NCBI GenBank assembly: GCA_025924435.1
Contig: JAICIL010000120.1
Location: forward strand, 1 to 11,862
DNA: 11,862 nucleotides
Reading direction: 5' to 3'
Origin: Chloroflexia bacterium
GTDB lineage: Bacteria; Chloroflexota; Chloroflexia; Thermomicrobiales; JALYUS01
The notes beneath the pieces were generated by a model. It worked only from the letters and a program-made list of their open reading frames with translations. It had not been told where the DNA came from and ran no database searches. The position numbers were made by a program, and so were the translations under genes. Shown one piece after another: positions 1-5,173 of this stretch (positions within the stretch are counted from its first letter, which is position 1; each line of letters opens with the position of its first letter).

Positions 1-8
1 GCAATCGG

Positions 9-36
9 GAAGCAGGCGAAAACGCCTGCTTCTTTT
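9..36 (+). terminator. Intrinsic terminator of an upstream + strand gene
   Basis: A perfect 10-bp stem (GAAGCAGGCG at 9-18 and CGCCTGCTTC at 23-32) closes a four-base AAAA loop. It is followed directly by TTTT and a T-rich stretch on the + strand. The T tract is only on the + strand, so the hairpin should end transcription of a gene lying to the left of the window. It starts about 35 bases beyond the folP stop codon and may also act as a weak barrier for the opposing folP transcript, though on that strand it lacks the T run. Confidence 0.8.
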
Positions 37-68
37 CGTTATGCACAAGGGAAGCCTGCATGCTGTCA

Positions 69-96
69 CTCAGTCCTCGGTCCTCAGTCCTCGGAC
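69..96. repeat. 14-bp tandem duplication at the folP 3' end
   Basis: CTCAGTCCTCGGTC at 69-82 is followed directly by CTCAGTCCTCGGAC at 83-96, with one difference in 14. The folP stop codon (70-72) lies in the first unit. Because 14 is not a multiple of three, gaining or losing a unit would shift the frame and change the folP C-terminus. Confidence 0.75.
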
Positions 97-954
97 GATG
101 GCGTCCGCCATCCGGGCGACGCGGGCCATGGCGCGCACATCGTGGACGCGCACGATCTCCGCGCCGCCCGCGATGGAGAGCGCGACCGTCGCGGCGGTGC
201 CTTCCAGGCGATCCTCCACGGGGAGATTGAGGGTGAGTCCGATGAAGGACTTGCGCGACGTGCCCGCGAGGAGCGGGATGCCGAGGGCGCGCAGTTCCGG
301 CAGGCGGCGCATCAGTTCGAGGTTCTGCGCCACCGTCTTGCCGAAGCCGATGCCGGGGTCCGCGATCAGCTGCGCGCGCGGGATGCCCGCCGCCACCGCC
401 ACCGCGATGCTCTCGCGCAGCCAGGCGATGACATCCGCGACGACATCCGCGTACCGCACGTCGTCGTAGTGGCCGCCGAGCGCGTCCACGGTCGCGGTGG
501 CGGCGCGGTTATGCATCAGGACGAGCGCCGCGCCGGAGCGCGCCACGACGCCCGCCAACGCCGGATCGCGATGCAAGGCCCAGACATCGTTGACTATCGT
601 CGCGCCCGCCGCGAGCGCCGCCGCCGCCACCGGCGCGCGGGAGGTGTCCACCGAGAGCGGCACGGCGAGACGCGCCGCCAGCGCGCGAATCACCGGCTCG
701 ACGCGCGCCCGCTCCACATCCTCCGGCACGAAGGCCGCGCCGGGCCGGGTGGATTCGCCGCCGACATCAATGATGTCCGCGCCGTCCCGCACGAACTGCT
801 CCGCCCGCGCGACCGCCGCCGCGACGTCCGTCACGCCGTCGCCGGAGAACGAGTCGGGCGTCACGTTCAGGATGCCCATCACATACGTTTTCGCCCCCCA
901 GTGGAGGAGCGTGTCGCCGCAGCGGGTTGGTGCGTAGCGTGTGGCCCTTGTCAT
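70..954 (-). CDS. folP: Dihydropteroate synthase
   Basis: This cytoplasmic enzyme condenses 6-hydroxymethyl-7,8-dihydropterin diphosphate with p-aminobenzoate to give dihydropteroate in folate synthesis; it is the sulfonamide target. The 294-residue product has the family motifs in order: MGILNVTPDSFSGDG (26-40), DVGGESTRPG (63-72), SVDTS (101-105), VND (121-123), MH (147-148), DPGIGFGKT (199-207), GTSRKSFIG (231-239) and RVHDV (269-273). The chosen ATG has a GGGG run seven bases upstream. A longer frame from 984 adds ten residues (MECPPYRGSP), but that ATG lies inside a hairpin repeat and has no ribosome site. The gene lies 72 bases downstream of folC on the same strand and is probably co-transcribed with it. 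A 14-bp near-perfect tandem repeat spans the stop codon, so the last residues (RGLRTED) may be recently altered. Identity is certain; the start is probable. Confidence 0.95.
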   Translation of the reverse strand: MTRATRYAPTRCGDTLLHWGAKTYVMGILNVTPDSFSGDGVTDVAAAVARAEQFVRDGADIIDVGGESTRPGAAFVPEDVERARVEPVIRALAARLAVPLSVDTSRAPVAAAALAAGATIVNDVWALHRDPALAGVVARSGAALVLMHNRAATATVDALGGHYDDVRYADVVADVIAWLRESIAVAVAAGIPRAQLIADPGIGFGKTVAQNLELMRRLPELRALGIPLLAGTSRKSFIGLTLNLPVEDRLEGTAATVALSIAGGAEIVRVHDVRAMARVARMADAIVRGLRTED

Positions 955-971
955 TGGTGAACCCCGGTAGG

Positions 972-1016
972 GCGGGCATTCCAACCTGCGAGCGAGACGA
1001 AGGCTGGAATGCCCGC
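972..1016. repeat. Hairpin (REP-like) element between folC and folP
   Basis: Arms GCGGGCATTCCAACCT (972-987) and AGGCTGGAATGCCCGC (1001-1016) pair over 16 positions with one mismatch (a possible G-U pair in RNA), around a 13-base loop GCGAGCGAGACGA. There is no T tract, so it is not a standard terminator. It fills most of the 72-base folC-folP spacer and includes the upstream candidate ATG of folP. It could be a dispersed REP-like palindrome, or an RNA hairpin that tunes folP expression or mRNA stability. Confidence 0.75.
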
Positions 1017-1026
1017 GCTCCCTTGC

Positions 1027-2346
1027 TCAGATCAGCATGTCCCGTACCGCGCCGACGAGGTAGAGCGAGCCGGTGACGCAGACAAGATCGTCCGGGTTCG
1101 CCCACGCCCGCGCCGCTTCGACAGCGGCAATCGGGTCCGGGACGACTTCGGACGTGCCGCGCGGCCGGAATGTCGCGAGCAGCGCCGCCAGTTCGTCCGG
1201 CGGGATCGTGTGCCCCGGCCCGAAGTCGCTCTGCATCGCGAACGCGGTGAGCACGATACGATCCACGGCCACGGCGAGGCGCGCGAGCATCGCCGCCACA
1301 TCGTGCCGCCGCGTGAAGGCCGCGACGACGATCAGCCGCCGGTACGCGAAGTATTCGGGCAGGGCGGCGAGCAGCGCGTCAATTTTGTCCGGGTTGTGCG
1401 CGCCATCGAGCACGACGGTCGGCTTTCCGCCCACCACTTCGAGCCTGCCGGGGATGCGGACGGTCGGCAGCGTCCGTGCGATCACCTCGTCGGGAACCTT
1501 CAGGCCGGATGATGCCAGGGCGTCGGTCGCCGCGATGGCGAGCGCGGCGTTGATCATTTGATGTTCGCCAAGTAGCCCGATCTCGAGACGGTTGATGCCG
1601 CGACCGCGCACGCGCAGATCAAATCGGCTCGGCTCCGCATGCCGACGTTCTGCCGACGTATCAATGCGAATCTCATCGCCAAGCCGCCAGAGCGGTACGC
1701 CGACGTCCGCGGCGCGCTCCGCGACGATTGCCTTCACGCTCGGTTGCGTGACGCCGGTGAGGGCGATGCAACCCGGCTTGATGATCGCCACCTTATCCCG
1801 CGCGATCTCCTCCACGGTGTCGCCGAGGATTTCCGTGTGATCCAGACCGACATTCGTCAGGACGGCGACGAGCGGCTGCACAACATTCGTGCCGTCGTAC
1901 GTGCCGCCGAGGCCGACTTCGATGACGGCAATATCCACGGCGATATGGCGGAAGTGGAGCAAGGCGAGGGCGACGGTGAACTCGTACCACGTCGGCTCGA
2001 CGGCGCGGGCGGCGGGCGCGGCCTCCTCGATCAGCGCAAGCAGGTCGGCGTCGGCGATCGGCGCGCCGTTGACGACAATCCGCTCGTTGACGCGGCGCAG
2101 ATGCGGCTTCGTGTGCAGGCCGGTGCGGTATCCGGCGGCGGTCAGCACGGCGGCGGCGATCGTCGCCGTCGAGCCTTTCCCCGCCGTCCCGCCGATATGC
2201 AGGACGGGCAGGCCGATCTGCGGATCGCCGAGGTGCGCGAGGAGCCGCCGCATCCGCCCCAAATCCGGCCGCTCCCCGAAGGGCGACGCATGCGCCAGCG
2301 ACCAGAGCCGCGCGTCTATGTCATCCATCGCCGCATCGTCGCGCAT
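1027..2346 (-). CDS. folC: Folylpolyglutamate / dihydrofolate synthase
   Basis: FolC is an ATP-dependent Mur-ligase-fold enzyme that adds glutamate to dihydropteroate and/or extends the glutamate chain of folates in the cytoplasm. The 439-residue product has normal family length. It shows the P-loop GTAGKGST (53-60), TKPHLRRVNERI (79-90), EVGLGG (143-148), NVGLDHTEILG (165-175), the central-domain helix start GEHQMINAALAIAA (260-273) and the C-terminal-domain motif LDGAHNPD (313-320). The P-loop has Ala where most family members have Asn (GTNGKGS), and Lys replaces the usual Ser before PHL. Both look like lineage variants because the rest is intact. The ATG at 2346 is supported by AAGGAGG six bases upstream. 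It is the first gene of a probable folC-folP operon with a promoter-like TACAAT just upstream. Whether it acts on dihydropteroate, tetrahydrofolate or both cannot be read from the sequence. Confidence 0.95.
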   Translation of the reverse strand: MRDDAAMDDIDARLWSLAHASPFGERPDLGRMRRLLAHLGDPQIGLPVLHIGGTAGKGSTATIAAAVLTAAGYRTGLHTKPHLRRVNERIVVNGAPIADADLLALIEEAAPAARAVEPTWYEFTVALALLHFRHIAVDIAVIEVGLGGTYDGTNVVQPLVAVLTNVGLDHTEILGDTVEEIARDKVAIIKPGCIALTGVTQPSVKAIVAERAADVGVPLWRLGDEIRIDTSAERRHAEPSRFDLRVRGRGINRLEIGLLGEHQMINAALAIAATDALASSGLKVPDEVIARTLPTVRIPGRLEVVGGKPTVVLDGAHNPDKIDALLAALPEYFAYRRLIVVAAFTRRHDVAAMLARLAVAVDRIVLTAFAMQSDFGPGHTIPPDELAALLATFRPRGTSEVVPDPIAAVEAARAWANPDDLVCVTGSLYLVGAVRDMLI

Positions 2347-2352
2347 CGCCCG

Positions 2353-2359
2353 CCTCCTT
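2353..2359 (-). promoter_or_regulatory. Ribosome binding site of folC
   Basis: AAGGAGG on the minus strand, six bases before the ATG at 2346, is the strongest Shine-Dalgarno sequence in the window. It fixes the folC start in preference to the next in-frame ATG, six codons later. Confidence 0.8.
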
Positions 2360-2366
2360 CCCCGCT

Positions 2367-2372
2367 ATTGTA
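2367..2372 (-). promoter_or_regulatory. Probable -10 element of the folC-folP operon
   Basis: TACAAT on the minus strand ends 20 bases before the folC ATG. The surrounding string TACAATAGCG also occurs before the S8 protease gene at nearly the same distance from its start. No convincing -35 hexamer is seen at 16-18 bases. Transcription would start about 14 bases before the ATG, which leaves just enough leader for the ribosome site. Confidence 0.45.
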
Positions 2373-2413
2373 GCCGGAAAGGGAACATCAACCACAGAAG
2401 AGCAACAACGATT

Positions 2414-2614
2414 CAGGGTTTATTCATTGTTGCCATCCGGGGGATCCTAACCCCCCAGCCCCCTTCCCGCGGAGGGAAGGGGGAGCGGGCCTCCGAGAAA
2501 TCGGGGCGTGTGGGATAGGGCACGGCACGGCGAAGCGTCACCCCTTCCTTCCGACGGAAGCGGGTGCCCTCTGGGCAGTGGGGGTGAGGATTCCCCGACA
2601 ATGAATAAGCCCTG
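2414..2614. mobile_element. MITE-like element with TIRs and an 8-bp target duplication
   Basis: This 201-bp non-coding element is bounded by inverted repeats CAGGGTTTATTCATTGTTG (2414-2432) and CGACAATGAATAAGCCCTG (2596-2614), which match at 17 of 19 positions. It is flanked by direct copies of CAACGATT (2406-2413 and 2615-2622), a convincing 8-bp target-site duplication. It encodes no transposase. Inside is a 10-bp stem (CCCCCTTCCC at 2459-2468, GGGAAGGGGG at 2474-2483), and the GC-rich inner part is shared with the copy at 7197-7365. From memory, 8-bp duplications and CAGGG-type ends fit the ISAs1 insertion-sequence family, which would make this a non-autonomous derivative moved in trans; that family link is unproven. 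The element occupies most of the folC / beta-propeller divergent intergenic region and may influence both promoters. Apart from it and the short sites listed, nothing else is seen in this 349-base gap. Confidence 0.8.
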
Positions 2615-2625
2615 CAACGATTCCT

Positions 2626-2646
2626 TCGCACGGAATGTGCGATAGT
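2626..2646 (+). promoter_or_regulatory. Possible promoter with overlapping operator-like dyad
   Basis: TCGCAC (2626-2631) and GTGCGA (2637-2642) form a perfect 6-bp dyad around GGAAT. It overlaps a TG-preceded GATAGT (2641-2646) that could be an extended -10 box about 50 bases before the beta-propeller start at 2696. No clear -35 was found. The site begins just outside the right target duplication of the MITE. This is a weak, pattern-based call. Confidence 0.25.
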
Positions 2647-2671
2647 ACCGACTGGGCGCGGCGCACGATCA

Positions 2672-2683
2672 CGGAACGTTCCG
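2672..2683. promoter_or_regulatory. 12-bp perfect palindrome before the beta-propeller gene
   Basis: CGGAACGTTCCG is a perfect 12-bp palindrome ending two bases before the ribosome site of the gene starting at 2696. Its position in the leader would suit a repressor site or a small RNA structure. No regulator is identified and chance occurrence is possible. Confidence 0.3.
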
Positions 2684-2685
2684 AT

Positions 2686-2690
2686 GGAGG
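2686..2690 (+). promoter_or_regulatory. Ribosome binding site that selects the 2696 start
   Basis: GGAGG lies five bases before the ATG at 2696. An in-frame ATG at 2684 overlaps this site, so it cannot use it and has no other good one. The internal ATG also gives a compact signal peptide, so it is the better start. Confidence 0.7.
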
Positions 2691-2695
2691 CGACC

Positions 2696-4213
2696 ATGCA
2701 TCCCATCCCGTTGCGGCGTCGGTTCATCCCCCTCCTGCTCGCGTTCGTCGTGCTGGCGGCATTCCCGCTCGCCGCGCGCGCCTACGACTGGCCGACGTTC
2801 GGCGGCGGCACGATGTATCAGGGCGACAATGACCGGGAGACGGCGCTGACCACGGCGAATGTCGGCGGCCTGCATCGCCTCTTCCAGGTGACGCTCCCGG
2901 CGGTCGCGGACGGCGTGCCCGTCTTCCTGGGCGGCGTCGCGACGCCGATGGGCACGAAGGACCTGCTCTTCGTCACCACCCGCGCCGGGCAGATCGTCGC
3001 GCTGGACGCCCACGACGGCACGCAGGTCTGGCAGCGCGCGTACGGCCCCGGCGACTGCCGCATCAACGGCGGCGCGAGCGCCTGCTACACGACGTCCTCC
3101 CCCGCCATTGACCCGAACCGGCAGTTCGTCTACAGCTACGGGTTGGATGGCTTCGTCCACAAATATGCCGTCGGCGACGGTAGCGAGGCGATGGACGGCG
3201 GCTGGCCCGCACTCGCCACCCGCAAAGGGTACGACGAGAAGGGATCGTCCGCGCTGAACATCGCGACCGCCAGGGACGGCACGAGTTACCTCTACGTCGC
3301 CCACGCCGGCTATCCGGGCGACCGCGGCGATTACCAGGGGCATCTCACCACGATCAACCTCACGGACGGGTCGCAGCATGTCTTCAACGCCGCGTGCAGC
3401 GACCAGGCGGATGTCCACTTCTTCCCGAATGGGCAGGGGCAGGATTGCGACGCGGTGCAGAACGCGATCTGGGTCCGGCAGGCCGTCGTCTACGACCCGG
3501 ACACCGACAAGATTTACACCGTGACGGGCAATGGCGAATATGACGGCACGCACAACTGGGGGGAGTCCGTCATCGCGCTCAATCCGGACGGCACGGGCGC
3601 GAACGGCGGCCCGCTCGACGCCTACACGCCGCCGAACTTCGAGGCGCTCACGGACCGGGATGCCGACCTCGGCAGCACCGCCCCGGTGATCTTGCCGCCG
3701 CTCCCGAACAGCGCCGTCGCGCATCTGGCCGTGCAGGGCGGCAAGGACGCGAAATTGCGCCTCCTCAATCTCGATGATCTCAGTGGGCAGGGTAGGCAGG
3801 ACAGCCCCGGCCACACCGGCGGCGAGATCGGCCCGCTCGTGGACGTGCCGCAGGGCGGTGCGGTGCTCACCGACCCGGCGGTCTGGATCAACCCGGCGGA
3901 CGGCGGCGTCTCGGTGATCGTCACGAACAACGCCGGCATCGCCGCGTTGCGGCTGGTCGTCGGCGACGACGGCATGCCGGGCCTGCAACCGATCTGGCAG
4001 AATGCGAACGGTGGGACGACCCCGATCGTCGCGGGCGGTGTCGTCTTCGAGGCGGGCGGCGGGACGATCCGCGCGCTCGACGCCGCGACGGGCACCGAAC
4101 TGTGGCACGACGGCATCGGCGGCATCCACTGGGAAAGTCCGATGGTCGCGAACGGCATTGTCTACATCACCGACGGCGGCGGGAGCCTGACCGCGTACGG
4201 CGCGACGCCCTGA
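2696..4213 (+). CDS. Secreted PQQ-like beta-propeller repeat protein
   Basis: The 505-residue product starts with a signal peptide: a basic stretch (RRR), a hydrophobic core about residues 11-24, and a likely signal peptidase I cut after ARA near residue 29. The mature part begins YDWPTFGG and shows repeated blade motifs of the PQQ/BamB-like propeller fold, such as GQIVALDAHDGTQVWQ (98-113), AIDPNRQFVYSYGLDGFVHKY (137-157), VVYDPDTDKIYTVTGNGEY (264-282), GGKDAKLRLLNLDDLSG (348-364) and GTIRALDAATGTELWHD (456-472). Four cysteines near 121, 130, 234 and 251 could form two disulfides outside the membrane. No membrane anchor or lipobox follows the signal. The fold usually binds partners or scaffolds proteins; I see no clear evidence of PQQ-dependent dehydrogenase activity. 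The next gene on the same strand, a lipoprotein, is 219 bases downstream, so shared transcription is possible but unproven. The exact function is unknown. Confidence 0.88.
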   Translation: MHPIPLRRRFIPLLLAFVVLAAFPLAARAYDWPTFGGGTMYQGDNDRETALTTANVGGLHRLFQVTLPAVADGVPVFLGGVATPMGTKDLLFVTTRAGQIVALDAHDGTQVWQRAYGPGDCRINGGASACYTTSSPAIDPNRQFVYSYGLDGFVHKYAVGDGSEAMDGGWPALATRKGYDEKGSSALNIATARDGTSYLYVAHAGYPGDRGDYQGHLTTINLTDGSQHVFNAACSDQADVHFFPNGQGQDCDAVQNAIWVRQAVVYDPDTDKIYTVTGNGEYDGTHNWGESVIALNPDGTGANGGPLDAYTPPNFEALTDRDADLGSTAPVILPPLPNSAVAHLAVQGGKDAKLRLLNLDDLSGQGRQDSPGHTGGEIGPLVDVPQGGAVLTDPAVWINPADGGVSVIVTNNAGIAALRLVVGDDGMPGLQPIWQNANGGTTPIVAGGVVFEAGGGTIRALDAATGTELWHDGIGGIHWESPMVANGIVYITDGGGSLTAYGATP

Positions 4214-4251
4214 TCCGGGGCGTTCCCGTCCGGCGGGCCGAGCGCGTGTAT

Positions 4252-4367
4252 CGCCGCGTCACGCGGGGCGGTGTTCGCGCGTTGTATGGATGTGAGCGTC
4301 CGATAGATTGGCTCCTCGAACGAACAATCCGTCGCGTTCTCGCGCCACCGCCCCGCTGATGGCGGCG
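4252..4367. repeat. Long imperfect inverted repeat between two export genes
   Basis: Arms 4252-4273 and 4346-4367 pair at 17 of 22 positions. Each contains an exact 11-bp core: GCGGGGCGGTG (4263-4273) and CACCGCCCCGC (4346-4356). Pairing continues inward in patches (GCGCG runs, then GATTG against CAATC), giving a possible 116-bp cruciform or RNA fold. There is no T tract and no target duplication that I could find. It fills most of the 219-base gap between the beta-propeller and lipoprotein genes and could be an eroded palindromic repeat or a processing or attenuation structure. No ribosomal or tRNA features are present. Confidence 0.5.
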
Positions 4368-4432
4368 TCTGCCGCGTGTGGCTCCGTGCCCGACGCGGCG
4401 ATGGGGAAGGATGTAGCGAAGGGTGGGCTGGG

Positions 4433-5146
4433 GTGAGTGATCGGCAATGGCGTATCCGCCTCTGGTTCGTGGCGGTGGCAGCGGCGGTGTCGGGCCTGGT
4501 CGTCGGGTGCGGCGGGACAGGCGCGGTTGCGACACCGACGGTCGCCGCCCCGGCTATCGCAACCGCAACGATAGCGATACCGCCGACCGCAGCCCCCCTC
4601 GCTACGAATCCACCGACCGCCACGCCCGCATCCACCCCCTCCGGCGCGGCGCGGGCGGACTTCGATCTCTTCTGGAATACAACGAAGCATCCCACGGACG
4701 CGAATGGGGCGGATGCGTCGGGAGCCACGGCGCGCGTCCTCTGGAGCAACTATGTGGATGCCCTCGCCAAAGCATTCCAGGACTACGACACCTTGAAGAC
4801 GAACCCTTCGGTGATTGATCCACGCAACCCGAACTATGGGCTCGCGTATCATTACATCATCATCGAGGATAGCAACAAACTGATCCGGGCCGCCCAATCG
4901 CTGCAACACCTGGACACGCCCGCCATCCCCGCGACGATGGCCCCGTTGAACACGCTCGTGGCGCGCACCGGCATGGATGGGCAAGACTTCGGGATGGCGC
5001 TCAACACCGTCTTCAGCGGCGAACTCCCGTTCGCGGCGCACACCGGCGAATTGGACGCGAAAGCGGCGCGGCAACGCGCCGACAACGACGCCGTTTCCGC
5101 GTTCGCGAAGCAGTATTGCGACCTCTGCGTCTCCCCGACGCGCTGA
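4433..5146 (+). CDS. Small lipoprotein of unknown function
   Basis: The proposed GTG start gives a 237-residue protein with a basic N-terminus (RQWRIR), a hydrophobic segment and a lipobox ending VVGC, with Cys26 as the likely lipidated residue. A Thr/Ala/Pro-rich linker follows (about 30-68), typical of a tether holding a domain away from the membrane. The remaining domain (about 70-237) looks largely helical, with WSNYVDALAKAFQDY and HYIIIEDSNKLIRAAQSL. It ends with a CDLC pair (Cys229, Cys232) close to the C-terminus. I do not recognise the family. The frame could open at GTG 4376, but the extra 19 residues would give an unusually long n-region. No strong Shine-Dalgarno precedes either start. 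The context of a secreted propeller upstream and a secreted protease downstream on the other strand suggests a cell-surface role only in general terms. Confidence 0.75.
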   Translation: MSDRQWRIRLWFVAVAAAVSGLVVGCGGTGAVATPTVAAPAIATATIAIPPTAAPLATNPPTATPASTPSGAARADFDLFWNTTKHPTDANGADASGATARVLWSNYVDALAKAFQDYDTLKTNPSVIDPRNPNYGLAYHYIIIEDSNKLIRAAQSLQHLDTPAIPATMAPLNTLVARTGMDGQDFGMALNTVFSGELPFAAHTGELDAKAARQRADNDAVSAFAKQYCDLCVSPTR

Positions 5147-5173
5147 AGCGGGGCGGGCCGGTCGTCGCCGTGG

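Noticed and set aside
9..32. Terminator for folP
   Set aside because: On the folP strand the hairpin is followed by CCGATTGC rather than a T run; the T tract is on the + strand side.
2413..2727. Short proteins containing PPSRGGKG- or PPREGG-like strings
   Set aside because: These are translations of the MITE-like repeat, a common source of spurious hypothetical proteins.
2669..4129. 486-residue minus-strand open frame opposite the beta-propeller gene
   Set aside because: It has no family motifs and is Arg/Val/Asp-rich. The opposite strand has a signal peptide, a ribosome site and propeller repeats.
2696..4213. PQQ-dependent alcohol dehydrogenase
   Set aside because: The repeats are PQQ-like, but length and residues do not show the catalytic Asp/Glu set, a vicinal Cys-Cys pair or a cytochrome domain, so only the fold is claimed.
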